This document shows, piece after piece, positions 8,018 through 17,045 of a DNA stretch of 64,000 nt (the stretch's first letter is position 1; the number at the start of each line of letters is the position of its first letter). The notes under the pieces are model-generated. The model was not told the origin of the DNA. It was given only the letters and a program-made list of their open reading frames with translations, and ran no database searches. Source of the stretch: Nocardia sp. MH4 (GTDB lineage Bacteria > Actinomycetota > Actinomycetes > Mycobacteriales > Mycobacteriaceae); assembly GCF_019266065.1 (NCBI RefSeq), contig NZ_LPNR01000103.1:45291-109290 (forward strand), given 5' to 3'. The translations under genes were made by a program, and so were the position numbers.

Positions 8018-10057
8018 TCACAAACCTGTCGGATAGGTTTCCGGTGTTCTCTGCGCGCTCCAGATGCTGGTGGGTTCGAGCGGCTGCAGCGCGGTCGTGC
8101 GATCGATGTGGATCAGGGCGTCGAACTGGTCGGCGGCACGAGTGTGGAAGTAGTGACTCTGTCTCTCGGTGCCCGGCCGGTAGACGACGCCGATCGCTCG
8201 TTGCAGCCGTGGCTGACCCAGTGTGTCCGCGGCGGCGTCGCCGGTGTCCAGACGAACCAGGAATTCACCGATGCCGGCATCGTGCAGCAGAGTTTCCATG
8301 CTGGACGGTAGTGCCGGGCGAACGGTTTCGTGGACCGCGGTCCCGCCCCACTCCTGTGCCGCGGTGACGGATCCGTAGTACGTGCTCGAGCCGATCGCTC
8401 GGCAGTGCGCGCCGTGACGTTGCCGCATCAGCTGTCCGAGAGTGATCTGGCCCTCCGCTCCGAACTCGGTGGCCCGAGCGTCGCCGACATGTGAATTATG
8501 CGCCCAGACAACAATTCTCGGGGCTCGAGTGACGCCGGTTGGGCGCTGACCGCGGCTCAGGTGCTCGCGCAGTGCGTCGAGAGTGTCGGCCATGTGTCCG
8601 TCACGCAGATTCCAGGAAGCGGTGTGATCGCCGAACATCGTGCGGTAGTAGAGCTCGGCGTCACGGACCGACCACGCGTTGCGCAGGGCGTCGAAGAGCT
8701 CTTCGGCGGCGTCGGTGCCGGTGCTGAATTCGGCCAGCGACTTGCGTTGCATCTCGACCAATTGCGTGACGGCCTGGTCTTCGCAGGTCTTGCCCGCACC
8801 GAATGCCGCACCGTAGCCGTAGGCCTGCCCGTCGCCGGAGTCGGCTTCGCCGAAACAGCCGTATCGGGTCTTGGCGCGCTGAGCGGCTGCACGGTCTGTC
8901 CGCTCCAGGTAGCGCACGACCTCGTTCATCGATCGATGCAGGCTGTAGAGGTCCAGGCCATAGAATCCGGTGGTGCGCTCGTCGTTCCGCACCTGTTCGT
9001 CGTTGTGGTCACGCAACCAGTCGACGAAATCGCGGACCACGGTATTGCGCCACATCCAGGCCGGAAATCGCTCGAACCCACGGAGCGCTTCTTCCGCGGT
9101 GGTGTCGCTGCCACGGGCGTGCACATAGCGGTTGACGCGCGCGGCGTCGGGCCAGTCTCCTTCGATCGCGACCGCGTCGAAGCCTCTGTGCTCGATCAGC
9201 CATTTCGTCATTTCGGCACGCGCGGAATAGAACTCGTGTGTCCCGTGGGTGCTTTCGCCGATCAGGACGATGCTCGCGGTGCCGATCAGATCGTCGAAGT
9301 GCTCCAGAGGCGGAATCCCGTCGGGCGCGTGGATCGCGCACGCGCGGATCGCCTGCACCGGGTCGGGAGCTGAACTCGGTGATCCGGTGGTCGGTGTGTT
9401 CAGCAGGGTGTGCACCTGCTCGTCGGTCACCTGGGTGAAGTCCCAGTAGGAGGCGCCGACAGCGCGGAACGGTGAAGGTATCGTCGCGCAGACCACTTCG
9501 TCGACCATCGCGGCGAGTTCACGACATGTCGATTCCGGTGCCGCGGGCACGGCGACGACGATACGAAGCGGTTCCTGGGCTCGGATCGCCTCGATCGCCG
9601 CGAACATGCTCGAGCCGGTGGCCAGGCCGTCGTCGACGAGGATGACCGTTCGTCCGGCGACATCGAGGGGGCCACGGCTGCCGCGGTAGGCAGCTTCTCG
9701 GCGCGCGAGTTCGGCTGCCTCGTCCTCTGCCACCGCACGTATCTGGTCGGAGGTCAGACGCAGCGCCCGGACGACATCGTCGGCGAGGACGATGCGGCCA
9801 CCTGTGGCCAGGGCGCCGAAGGCGAACTCCGGGTTGTCGGGTACTCCCAGCTTGCGCACCACGAGAGCGTCCAGCGGCGCGCCCAGGGCGGCGGCCACTT
9901 CCCACGCCACCGGGATTCCGCCGCGCGGTAGCCCGAGCACGATCACCTCCTCGTGACCTCGGTAGTGGCCGAGTAGTTCCGCCATGGCCTGGCCGGCCTC
10001 ACGACGATCACGGAAGATCCGACGAGCGGAATCCTCGCGCAACTTGATGGGGTTCAT
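8018..10057 (-). CDS. phosphoribosyltransferase-erythromycin esterase fusion (Rv2030c-like)
   Basis: 679 residues, two domains. Residues ~1-215 are a type I phosphoribosyltransferase-like domain with [28 protein letters not shown] and the PRPP loop [13 protein letters not shown]. Residues ~235-670 are an erythromycin-esterase (EreA/B) fold with [44 protein letters not shown] and GSSTYYG. The His/Glu catalytic set looks complete. The same fusion in M. tuberculosis, Rv2030c, belongs to the DosR dormancy regulon. The real substrate is unknown, and antibiotic esterase activity should not be assumed. Start ATG 10057 begins [18 protein letters not shown]; a ribosome site is weak. It lies next to relics of other DosR-type genes, but no clear DosR box was found upstream. 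Confidence 0.88.
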   Translation of the reverse strand: MNPIKLREDSARRIFRDRREAGQAMAELLGHYRGHEEVIVLGLPRGGIPVAWEVAAALGAPLDALVVRKLGVPDNPEFAFGALATGGRIVLADDVVRALRLTSDQIRAVAEDEAAELARREAAYRGSRGPLDVAGRTVILVDDGLATGSSMFAAIEAIRAQEPLRIVVAVPAAPESTCRELAAMVDEVVCATIPSPFRAVGASYWDFTQVTDEQVHTLLNTPTTGSPSSAPDPVQAIRACAIHAPDGIPPLEHFDDLIGTASIVLIGESTHGTHEFYSARAEMTKWLIEHRGFDAVAIEGDWPDAARVNRYVHARGSDTTAEEALRGFERFPAWMWRNTVVRDFVDWLRDHNDEQVRNDERTTGFYGLDLYSLHRSMNEVVRYLERTDRAAAQRAKTRYGCFGEADSGDGQAYGYGAAFGAGKTCEDQAVTQLVEMQRKSLAEFSTGTDAAEELFDALRNAWSVRDAELYYRTMFGDHTASWNLRDGHMADTLDALREHLSRGQRPTGVTRAPRIVVWAHNSHVGDARATEFGAEGQITLGQLMRQRHGAHCRAIGSSTYYGSVTAAQEWGGTAVHETVRPALPSSMETLLHDAGIGEFLVRLDTGDAAADTLGQPRLQRAIGVVYRPGTERQSHYFHTRAADQFDALIHIDRTTALQPLEPTSIWSAQRTPETYPTGL

Positions 10058-10096
10058 CGCTGCCTCGATTCGATGGGGAGCACCGTCGACTCGGCG

Positions 10097-10186
10097 TCAG
10101 GGCTTCCTGGCGGAAAGGTAGGTGGTGACGATGACCATGGCGGCGAAGATCGCGGCGATGATCACCGCGGCGACTGTCCAACTCAT
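10097..10186 (-). CDS. 29-residue single-pass membrane peptide
   Basis: Short ORF starting MSWTVAAVIIAAIFAAMVIV and ending TTYLSARKP: one hydrophobic helix followed by a positively charged tail, so probably N-out/C-in in the membrane. ATG 10186 is preceded by AAGGAG with a 6-base spacer, a much better ribosome site than chance would give. It lies 39 bp upstream of the phosphoribosyltransferase-esterase gene on the same strand and could be its leader cistron. No family recognised. Confidence 0.55.
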   Translation of the reverse strand: MSWTVAAVIIAAIFAAMVIVTTYLSARKP

Positions 10187-10595
10187 GACGGCTCCTTCTC
10201 GATGGTTTCGAGGTCGCCGGCAGGGGCGGCCGGGCTACCGGTTGTGCGTGGATCCGTCAGGTCGGTCCGATTTCGGCGGATACGCGCTGGATAGCTTGCT
10301 TCTGAGTCTCGATGTCGCACCGGTTCGTCGATACAGCACTTCGTCCCCTTGTGGGAGGCCATAGGTCGGCCTCGGGTCCGATGCTGGTCGCAGACGCCGC
10401 CGACGAACGCCCGCAGCCGCCGGGGCAGACGGGCGGCGATCCAGCCGCGGCGATCACGGGGGTTGCAGGTTCAGCGGGCCAATATGCCCATGCAGATCCA
10501 CCCACCCGTCAGCGGGTGGGTGGATCTGACTTCCATCAAGTGTCCGACTAGCGCTCTTTCGGGTGTAGGGGCAGCTTGCCTGTGCGCGGGAGGGA
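10187..10595. other. intergenic region with long hairpin, no convincing gene
   Basis: Four hundred bases between the small membrane peptide and the end of the reductase gene. Weak frames exist on both strands (for example a minus-strand 82-residue frame ending at 10257) but none shows a family motif or ribosome site. It contains the 10494-10527 hairpin and one weak DosR-like element, TCGGCCTCGGGTCC at 10366-10379. Confidence 0.4.
10494..10527. repeat. perfect 15-bp inverted repeat, 4-base loop
   Basis: AGATCCACCCACCCG (10494-10508), loop TCAG, CGGGTGGGTGGATCT (10513-10527). All 15 pairs match, which is far beyond chance. There is no T-run on either side, so it is not a canonical intrinsic terminator, although high-GC actinobacteria often use such hairpins downstream of genes. 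It lies 68 bp past the stop of the minus-strand reductase gene and could terminate that transcript. Confidence 0.7.
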
Positions 10596-11516
10596 TCAGG
10601 GGCGGAGCACGTAGCGCCCGCGCGTCCCGCCTTTGGCCATGGCGCGGTGGGCTTCGGCGGCCTCGGTCAAAGGCAAGACCGCGTGAACCCGGGCGGGCAG
10701 GCCGCCGCCGGCGGCGCGGGCGAGCAGCTTTTCCAAGCACGGGCCGTCCGAGTGCACCATCAGAATGTTCACCGTGATCCCGCGCTCGGCCGTGGGCGTC
10801 AGGTTCGGTCGGACGCCGACGAAGGATCCGCCGTCGCGGACCGGGTTCAAGCTCCATGCCTGCTGCGATGTGGTGTCGACGACGGCGTCCCAGCCGGGTT
10901 CGGCTTCGGTACGGAAGTCGGCGCCGAGACCGCGCACGAACGGTTCGTCTTCGGCGCGGGCCAGTCCGGTCACCTGCCAGCCGCGGTCGGGTGCCAGCGC
11001 GGCCACGTTCGCGCCGATCGCCCCGGCCGCGCCCGCCACCAGCAATCGGTTGCCCTCGGCGGGTGCATCGCCGAGCAGATCCACGATCTGTGCCGCACTC
11101 AATCCACTGAGCGGCACAGTCGATGCCGCGACCAGGTCGAGTTCGTCGGGAACCACGGCGAGATCAGTGGCCGGGACGACGAGTTGTTCCGCGTAGGTGC
11201 CGAAGTCGCGGTCGAAACCGAGGACGACGCCGGCCACCCGGGTACCGACGGCCAGTTCCACGCCCGCGCCGGTGGCGACGACGGTGCCGGCGAAGTCCCA
11301 GCCGAGGCCGGTGTGGGAGGGCTGGTTGATCATGCCCATCTGGTGGAAGAATCCGCCCGTGACGCCGAGGTCGGTGGGATTGACCGGCGCGGCCGCGACC
11401 GCGATGCGGACCTCTCCGGGGCCGGGCTCGGTGACCGGCAAGTCGATGATCTCGATCGAGTCGGGTCCGTTCGGGGTACGGACGACCGCGGCCCGGAAGG
11501 TGTGCGGGTTGTGCAT
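10596..11516 (-). CDS. NADP-dependent zinc-free medium-chain reductase (quinone oxidoreductase-like)
   Basis: 306 residues, MDR superfamily. N-terminal GroES-like fold with EPGPGEVRIAVAAAPVNPTDLG, then GWDFAGTVVATG, and the Rossmann loop LLVAGAAGAIGANVAALA. Catalytic zinc ligands are absent, as in quinone reductases. It ends EAHRAMAKGGTRGRYVLRP, typical of the family. ATG 11516 is preferred over in-frame starts upstream because GGAGG lies 8 bases before it. Just upstream, inside the end of the SARP gene, are three 11-bp-spaced TTGGAAC-like repeats matching those at the hemerythrin promoter, so the adjacent SARP probably controls this gene. Confidence 0.88.
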   Translation of the reverse strand: MHNPHTFRAAVVRTPNGPDSIEIIDLPVTEPGPGEVRIAVAAAPVNPTDLGVTGGFFHQMGMINQPSHTGLGWDFAGTVVATGAGVELAVGTRVAGVVLGFDRDFGTYAEQLVVPATDLAVVPDELDLVAASTVPLSGLSAAQIVDLLGDAPAEGNRLLVAGAAGAIGANVAALAPDRGWQVTGLARAEDEPFVRGLGADFRTEAEPGWDAVVDTTSQQAWSLNPVRDGGSFVGVRPNLTPTAERGITVNILMVHSDGPCLEKLLARAAGGGLPARVHAVLPLTEAAEAHRAMAKGGTRGRYVLRP

Positions 11517-11563
11517 GTTTCGTGCCTCCATCAGTTCGGTTCTGATGGGCTCGACACTGCGCC

Positions 11564-14500
11564 TCAGGTTTTGGAAGGAACTTGGAGCGGACTTGGAACG
11601 CGATCGGCGCGAGCAGTTGCTTCCGCGGCCCAGCCGGAGGCGTTCCACCTGTCGGCGATGGCGGCGGCCCGGGCGAAATGCGCTGCGGCCTCCTCGGCGC
11701 GGCCCAGGTACAGAGCGAGTTCGCCGAGCGTGTGGGCGACCGGGCGCAGGGCAAGGGAGACGCTCTCCGCGCCCGCCGGGGGACCTTCTCGATGCGGAAG
11801 CAGGTCCGCGTAGCTCTGTGCGGCGACGTCGCGGTCGTTCGTGGCGACGGCCGCCAGCGCACGCAGGCTGGTCAGGAAGGTGAAGAAGAAGTCGCGCCGG
11901 ATCGGGGCGGGTTCGGTGCGGACCCGATCCGCTTCATTGCCGCGTCCCGCGGCGTGGAGGGCGAGGGTCAGCAGGTCGGCGGCTATCGGGCCGAGCGCCG
12001 CGTGCAGCGCGCGCACGTCGTCCACGTGGTCGCCCAGTGTGCCGTCGTTGATCCAGATCGCCGCCTGCGGGAGCCGCAGGAAACCCGCGGCATGCACCGA
12101 TCCGGCGCGTTCCATGCGTTCGGTGGCCTCGTGGTAGAGCCGCGCGGCATCGGCGAAGCGGCCTTCGATGAGCACCAGTGTCGCCAGCGCGATCTCGGCC
12201 GCGCCGATCGCTTCCGGCATCCGGTATGTGCGGGCGAGGTCGAGCGCCTCCTCGGTCACGCGCCGCATGGTCGCGGGGTCGTTGGCGGCGGCCGCGTTCG
12301 CGGCCTGCTCGAGCAAACCGGTCACCCGGTAGACGGGCAGGTCGTGCTCGACGCTGATCTCCACCAGCTCACGCGAATACTCTTCCCGCCCGGACTCGCG
12401 GGCGACGAGCAGCAGCGCCGCGGCCCGCAGGCGCGGAGAGGGGGCGAGGTCGAGCGCTTCCCGCGCCGCCGCCATAACCGTCGGATCGTTCTCGCCCACC
12501 AACTCGTGGGCGTAGGCGATGAGGAGGTGGGACCGGGTGCCGGAGTCGAGATCGTGCCGTTCGAGCAGATGGCGGAGACGGTCGACGATGGGCTTGTCGA
12601 CGGTGCCGTAGGCGCGGGCCTGCCAGGGGGTGGGTTCGGTCCAGGCGGTGAACGCGGCGATCATCAGGTCCTCGCGGCCGAGCGACTCGGCGTACTCCAC
12701 GGCCTGTTCACGAGTACGTCGGGCCGCGTCGAAGGCTCCGGCTCTGACCTGCGCGCGCAGCAGCCTGCCGAGCAGATCGACCCGCTCGTCCGGATCGCTG
12801 GAGTTGGCGACGGCGTCGCCGAGGAGTGCGGCCGCCACATCGTGAGCGTATCGGGCCTCGGCGAGCTCGGCGGCCCGCGCGCAATAACCTGCGGCCTTCG
12901 GCGATCCCGCTCGTGCGTAGTGGTGGGCCAGCGCGGCGAAATCACCGGAGTCCTCCAGCGCTACGGCGATGCGGGCGTGCATTCGGGTGACCCGCAGCCG
13001 GCTGACATCGGTCAGGAGCGTGTCCCGGACCAGTGCGTGCACGAATCGGACCCGCCCGGGCCCGGGCTCGTCGAGCAATCCGGCGATGACGCCGGCATCG
13101 AGCGCGTCCAGCACGCCGTCCTCGTCGGTATCGGCGGCCCGCACGAGCACATCCACCGAGCTTTCCCGGCCCGCCACCGCCGCCAGCCGCAGGACGGACA
13201 CACTGCTCTCGGGCAGCCGGGCGAACCGGCGCCGCAGTACGTCGCGGACACCCTCCGGAACCTCGGAAAGTGCGGTCAGCACGCCCTCACAGTTCAGCAG
13301 CCGCGCGGTCTCCCGCACATAGAACGGGTTGCCGCCGGTCCGCTGGGCGATACCGGCCACGGTCGCGTCGTCTGCTTCGCATTCGGAGCGGACCAGGTCG
13401 GTGACGGCGTCGCGATCGAGACCGGGCAGCTCCAGCCGCAGGGGCGCGGTGCGGGCGAGGGCCGCGAGTGTCGCGGCCAGGCGCTCGCTTTCGTCCGCAC
13501 GGTATGCCGCGACGATCAGGAGGGGGTGCCGTGTGTCGACACCGGCGAGCAGTTCCAGGGTGGCGGCGTCCGCACAGTGCAGGTCGTCCAGCATGACGGC
13601 GACGGGGCGGTACGCCGCGATCGCCGACAGCCATGCCCACACGGCTTGCCGCAACCGGAAACGGCCGGCTGCCGCGTCCCCGGTGACGGTCACCGACTCC
13701 GACAACAACGGCGCCAGGTCGTCGGCGAACTCGCCCGGCGGAACGCTTCCGGCGACAGTCCGCAGCACCTCGACCCACGCCCAGGCGGGCGGCGCACTGT
13801 CGAGGTCGGGACAGCGCCCGGCGGCCACCAGCCAGCCCTCCCGTGCCAGCCGCACGCCGAGGCATTCGAGCAGCTTCGATTTGCCGAGCCCGGCCTCGCC
13901 GGTGACGAGCGCGACACGCACGCCCGCGTGACCGGTGTCCCGGGCGGTATCCATCAGCGCCGCCAGCTCGCTCTCCCTGCCGACGAACGGTACGGTGCAA
14001 GGCTTTTCGACGGGAGGCGGCACGATCACCGCGGCGCGGGGCTCGTCCGTCGCAGGCGCGACGGACGAGCGGAGGAAGTCCGTGCGCTGGGTGAGGATCG
14101 CCTCTTCCAGTTCCACCAGATCCGGTCCGGGATCCAGGCCCAGTTCTTCGGCGAAGTGGGCACGGGCACGGCGGAGCGCGGCGAGGGAGTCGGCCTGTCG
14201 GCCGCTGCTCCACAGCGCGAGCGCGTGCAGGCGCCAGCCTTCCTCGCGCAGCGGATGGTCGCGGGTGAATATCTCCGTGTCCGGCACGACCGCCGTCGGG
14301 TCGCCGAGGCGCAGGCCTGCCGCGATATGCAGCTCGCGGGCGACCAGGCGTAGCTCCTCGAGTCGCGCGATCTCGGCGGTGACCCACTGCTCGTCGGCGA
14401 CCTCGGCGAAGGCGGACCCCTGCCACAGCGCCAGCGCCTCGGTCAGCCGGATCCGGGCTGCCCGTGGATCGGGCAGCGTGCGGGCCTCGTCGAGCAGTTC

Positions 14501-14827
14501 CTCGAAACGCCAGGCGTCCACCGCTTCTCGCGGCAGCCGCAAGGCGTAGCCGGGCGCCGCGCTCACCAGCACGCGGGCCGGCGCTCGCGGCGGGCGGCCG
14601 GGTTCGAGCAGACGGCGCAGGTTGGACACGTACGCCTGCAATGACGCCAGGGCGCGCGACGGCGGTTCACCGCGCCACAGGTCCTCGATCAATCGATCGA
14701 CAGGTACCACCTGCCCGCGAGCGGCTATCAGCAGCGCCAGTACGCCGCGCTGCCGAGGCCCGCCGAGCGGAATGGACTCGCCGCCGCTCTCGGCAGCAAA
14801 CGAACCCAGCACCCGCACAAAGACCAT
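11564..14827 (-). CDS. SARP/AfsR-family transcriptional activator with NTPase and TPR domains
   Basis: 1087 residues. Residues 1-95 form an OmpR-like winged helix (FVRVLGSFAAE; RQRGVLALLIAARGQVV). Residues ~100-245 are the bacterial transcriptional activation domain (AWRFEELLDEAR, REEGWRLHALALWSSGRQADSLAALRRAR). A STAND/AAA NTPase follows with Walker A TGEAGLGKSKLL (~310) and Walker B VAVMLDDLHCAD. The C-terminal ~500 residues are Ala-rich TPR-like helices. This is the large AfsR type of SARP, a signal-integrating activator of metabolic or stress genes. ATG 14827 directly follows the divergent promoter shared with the hemerythrin gene. Its 3' end contains the operator-like repeats for the reductase gene 48 bp downstream. 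Ligand unknown. Confidence 0.9.
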   Translation of the reverse strand: MVFVRVLGSFAAESGGESIPLGGPRQRGVLALLIAARGQVVPVDRLIEDLWRGEPPSRALASLQAYVSNLRRLLEPGRPPRAPARVLVSAAPGYALRLPREAVDAWRFEELLDEARTLPDPRAARIRLTEALALWQGSAFAEVADEQWVTAEIARLEELRLVARELHIAAGLRLGDPTAVVPDTEIFTRDHPLREEGWRLHALALWSSGRQADSLAALRRARAHFAEELGLDPGPDLVELEEAILTQRTDFLRSSVAPATDEPRAAVIVPPPVEKPCTVPFVGRESELAALMDTARDTGHAGVRVALVTGEAGLGKSKLLECLGVRLAREGWLVAAGRCPDLDSAPPAWAWVEVLRTVAGSVPPGEFADDLAPLLSESVTVTGDAAAGRFRLRQAVWAWLSAIAAYRPVAVMLDDLHCADAATLELLAGVDTRHPLLIVAAYRADESERLAATLAALARTAPLRLELPGLDRDAVTDLVRSECEADDATVAGIAQRTGGNPFYVRETARLLNCEGVLTALSEVPEGVRDVLRRRFARLPESSVSVLRLAAVAGRESSVDVLVRAADTDEDGVLDALDAGVIAGLLDEPGPGRVRFVHALVRDTLLTDVSRLRVTRMHARIAVALEDSGDFAALAHHYARAGSPKAAGYCARAAELAEARYAHDVAAALLGDAVANSSDPDERVDLLGRLLRAQVRAGAFDAARRTREQAVEYAESLGREDLMIAAFTAWTEPTPWQARAYGTVDKPIVDRLRHLLERHDLDSGTRSHLLIAYAHELVGENDPTVMAAAREALDLAPSPRLRAAALLLVARESGREEYSRELVEISVEHDLPVYRVTGLLEQAANAAAANDPATMRRVTEEALDLARTYRMPEAIGAAEIALATLVLIEGRFADAARLYHEATERMERAGSVHAAGFLRLPQAAIWINDGTLGDHVDDVRALHAALGPIAADLLTLALHAAGRGNEADRVRTEPAPIRRDFFFTFLTSLRALAAVATNDRDVAAQSYADLLPHREGPPAGAESVSLALRPVAHTLGELALYLGRAEEAAAHFARAAAIADRWNASGWAAEATARADRVPSPLQVPSKT
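11571..11599 (-). promoter_or_regulatory. SARP-type direct repeats, 11-bp period (reductase promoter)
   Basis: Plus-strand copies TTGGAAG (11571-11577), TTGGAGC (11582-11588) and TTGGAAC (11593-11599), exactly 11 bp apart, equal to GTTCCAA-type heptamers on the minus strand. Heptamer repeats with 11-bp period are the hallmark of SARP binding sites. They end 55 bp upstream of the reductase start and overlap the last codons of the SARP gene. Confidence 0.7.
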
Positions 14828-14862
14828 GACGCGTCACATCATACGCACGCCGAGGTCCGAGC

Positions 14863-14891
14863 GTTCCAAGTCGGTTCCCAGTCCGTTCCAA
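14863..14891 (+). promoter_or_regulatory. SARP-type direct repeats, 11-bp period (hemerythrin/SARP promoter)
   Basis: GTTCCAA (14863-14869), GTTCCCA (14874-14880), GTTCCAA (14885-14891): three heptamers exactly 11 bp apart, the same motif and spacing as at 11571-11599. They lie between the divergent SARP gene (start 14827) and the hemerythrin gene (start 14942), so the SARP may activate the latter and regulate itself. Confidence 0.72.
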
Positions 14892-14941
14892 ACGCCCGAG
14901 CGCAGGCTCGAGGCATTCGAAACACTTGGAGGACAAGAACA

Positions 14942-15583
14942 ATGAGCATCGACACCCAGGATATGAAAATCGTGCACCGCGCATTCCGTCGCGAATCCCG
15001 AATGCTGATCGACCTCGTCGCGGCGGTAACTCCGGGTGACACCGCGCGGGCCGCGCTCATCGCCGCTCATTTCCGCGACTACCGACTCGGATTGAAGAAC
15101 CACCACGAGGGCGAGGACGAACTGCTGTGGCCGCCACTGCTGTCCCGGGTCGACCCGGGAGCGGAAGTCATCCTGCGCATGCGCGCCCAGCACGAGCGCG
15201 TCGACATCGGTCTGACCAAACTGGACGCTGCGGTCCCGGCGTGGGAGGCCACGGCCGGCGCCGATGAACGCGACACCCTCGTAGCGCTGCTCGTCGACCA
15301 CCGGGCGGTCCTGGTCGAACATCTCGACGATGAAGAGGCGGCGCTGTTGCCGCTCGCGGCCGTGCACATCACGGGGCGGGAGTGGGCTGCCCTGGGCGAG
15401 CACATGGTGGCCCACACACCCAAGCTCACCTTGCTCACGCTCCTCGGACTGGTCCTGGAGGACGCCGACCGAACCGAACGCGCCACGTTGCTCGGGGGCC
15501 TCCCCGCACCGGTCCGCGCCATCTGGCACGTCATCGGCCGTCCCCGCTACGCCCGTCACATCCGCCGCGTCCGCGCGGCCTGA
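14942..15583 (+). CDS. hemerythrin HHE cation-binding domain protein
   Basis: 213 residues. A four-helix bundle with metal ligands: His12 (KIVHRAFRRE), HHEGEDELLWP (HHxxE), RAQHERVD, and HLDDEEAALLP (HxxxE type), matching the HHE/hemerythrin diiron pattern. Such proteins bind O2 or NO or handle iron in redox stress. ATG 14942 follows CTTGGAGGACAAGAACA with a good ribosome site. It is divergent from the SARP gene and shares with it a region carrying three SARP-type repeats. A DUF4267 membrane protein follows 92 bp downstream. Confidence 0.88.
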   Translation: MSIDTQDMKIVHRAFRRESRMLIDLVAAVTPGDTARAALIAAHFRDYRLGLKNHHEGEDELLWPPLLSRVDPGAEVILRMRAQHERVDIGLTKLDAAVPAWEATAGADERDTLVALLVDHRAVLVEHLDDEEAALLPLAAVHITGREWAALGEHMVAHTPKLTLLTLLGLVLEDADRTERATLLGGLPAPVRAIWHVIGRPRYARHIRRVRAA

Positions 15584-15675
15584 TCGCTGTCCTCCGCGAG
15601 GACGGGTGGCGCGACCGTCCCTTCCTGTCTTCGTTTTCCAATTTCGAAATTACTTATCGTGCAGAGGAATTCATC

Positions 15676-16053
15676 ATGCTTTCGATCGTCGGCAACTCTT
15701 TGGCCGCTGTCATCGCCCTCGCCGTCTTCGTCATGGGCACCAGCTTCTTCTGGGCGCCACAGGGTGCGGCCGGCTTCGGCATTCCGAACTCGCCGATCCA
15801 AGACACCGCCTTCCGCGCCTGGCTGCGCGTCAAGGGTGTCCGTGACATGGCCTGCGGGGTGGCCATTCTCGTCGTCCTCGCCGCCGGTACCACCACGCTG
15901 CTCGGCGGGCTTATTCTCGTCCTCGCGCTCATTCCGGTCGGGGACGCGATGATCGTGCTGCTCAGTAGAGGCCCGAAGTCCGCCGCTTACGGCGTCCACG
16001 CCACCACCGCGGCCGTGATGCTGACGACCGCCGCACTGCTGCTGACTGCCTGA
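15676..16053 (+). CDS. DUF4267 family small membrane protein
   Basis: 125 residues with four hydrophobic helices: NSLAAVIALAVFVMGTSFF, then RVKGVRDMACGVAILVVLA, LLGGLILVLALIPVGDAMIV, and TTAAVMLTTAALLLTA. The central KGVRDMACG and PVGDAMIVL motifs are characteristic of DUF4267. ATG 15676 is preceded by AGAGGAATTCATC. Function unknown. It lies downstream of the hemerythrin gene and may be co-transcribed. Confidence 0.75.
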   Translation: MLSIVGNSLAAVIALAVFVMGTSFFWAPQGAAGFGIPNSPIQDTAFRAWLRVKGVRDMACGVAILVVLAAGTTTLLGGLILVLALIPVGDAMIVLLSRGPKSAAYGVHATTAAVMLTTAALLLTA

Positions 16054-16156
16054 ACCCGCCCACTCGACCATTGAGGACCACGCGGTATGTGCGGCAGAAC
16101 AGCGGGTTTCTGTCGCCGCCGTGATCCGCAGGTATTCGCTGGGCCTTCTCGGGTCT

Positions 16157-17002
16157 CTAGGAATGGAGACGTTCCGAGAGAAAGTCCAGTGTCGGGCCGA
16201 TCGCGGTGTCGGCGTAGGCCACCGCGTGGCCGCGTCCAGGGATGGTCTGGGTGTGCACGGTGACGCCGTCGGCGCGGAGGCGATCGGCGAAGCTCGTCAT
16301 CTGGGTAAGCGGAATCAGCTCGTGACTCGAGTTGAAGAGCATCATCGGCGGGTTCGATGATGCCGTGTGTAGCGCCGGTGATGCCGCGGCCGCTTGCTCG
16401 GCGCAACTGGGAGTGGCCGGCAGGCAGCCGAGGAAGACCAGCGCCGCCACTGACGCCAGCATCGCGTCCGACGTTCCCGCGCGACCGGTGAGGTCATAGG
16501 GCCCTGACCATCCGACCACCGCAGCCAACGGCGCCTTATCGGCTGTCACCGCCTGCATGAGCAGGTGGGCACCGGCCGAGGTTCCGAGACCGCCGAGACG
16601 CTCGGGGTCCAGTGCGTAGTCGGCGGCGTGGCTACGCGCGAATTCTATGGCTGCCTCGACATCGTGGTACTGCCGCGGATTGCGCGGTGCGTCCAGCCGG
16701 TAGTCGATGTTGAATACGACGAAACCGCGATGTGCTGCCGCCCGCGCCTCGCTGTCGAGTAGTTCGCGGTTGCCTCGGACCCACGCGCCGCCGTGGACCA
16801 GAATCAGACCGGGGTGGCGTGCCCCATGGCCGTCCGAAGCGGGCCGGTAGACCGTCATCGGCTGCTCGCCCTGGCTGGTGGGGTAAGCGGATTCTTCGAT
16901 CTGGATGGGCGCTGCGTCCGATCGCGCGACGGTGGGAACCCCGGTGGCTGCGGCGAGTGCGGCGGCAGCGGCCATACACCACCGCAGAGTGGGCTTGTGC
17001 AC
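16157..17002 (-). CDS. secreted alpha/beta hydrolase (esterase/lipase, HSL-like)
   Basis: 281 residues from GTG 17002, chosen because AGGAG lies 6 bases upstream; an in-frame TTG at 17008 would overlap that spacer. N-terminal signal peptide (hydrophobic CMAAAAALAAATGVPTVA then ARSDAAP). Oxyanion motif LVHGGAWVRGN, nucleophile GTSAG (LGGLGTSAGAHLL), and C-terminal catalytic His in PGRGHAVAYAD. Likely an exported esterase of unknown substrate. It follows the secreted protein at 17046-17702 on the same strand by 43 bp. Confidence 0.87.
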   Translation of the reverse strand: MHKPTLRWCMAAAAALAAATGVPTVARSDAAPIQIEESAYPTSQGEQPMTVYRPASDGHGARHPGLILVHGGAWVRGNRELLDSEARAAAHRGFVVFNIDYRLDAPRNPRQYHDVEAAIEFARSHAADYALDPERLGGLGTSAGAHLLMQAVTADKAPLAAVVGWSGPYDLTGRAGTSDAMLASVAALVFLGCLPATPSCAEQAAAASPALHTASSNPPMMLFNSSHELIPLTQMTSFADRLRADGVTVHTQTIPGRGHAVAYADTAIGPTLDFLSERLHS

Positions 17003-17045
17003 TGTCAACTCCTGACTCGAGGGATGCGCAGATTGTTCACGCGGA

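Noticed and set aside
8018..10057. macrolide resistance gene
   Set aside because: The erythromycin-esterase fold is fused to a phosphoribosyltransferase domain as in Rv2030c, a dormancy protein; the name of the fold alone does not show antibiotic hydrolysis.
10366..10379. DosR-like box upstream of the phosphoribosyltransferase-esterase gene
   Set aside because: Single, with no partner 22 bp away and over 300 bp from the gene; too weak to assign.
11582..14353. 923-codon open frame on the plus strand
   Set aside because: Opposite-strand shadow of the SARP gene, with no family motif and a Gly/Arg-rich composition typical of antisense frames in GC-rich DNA.
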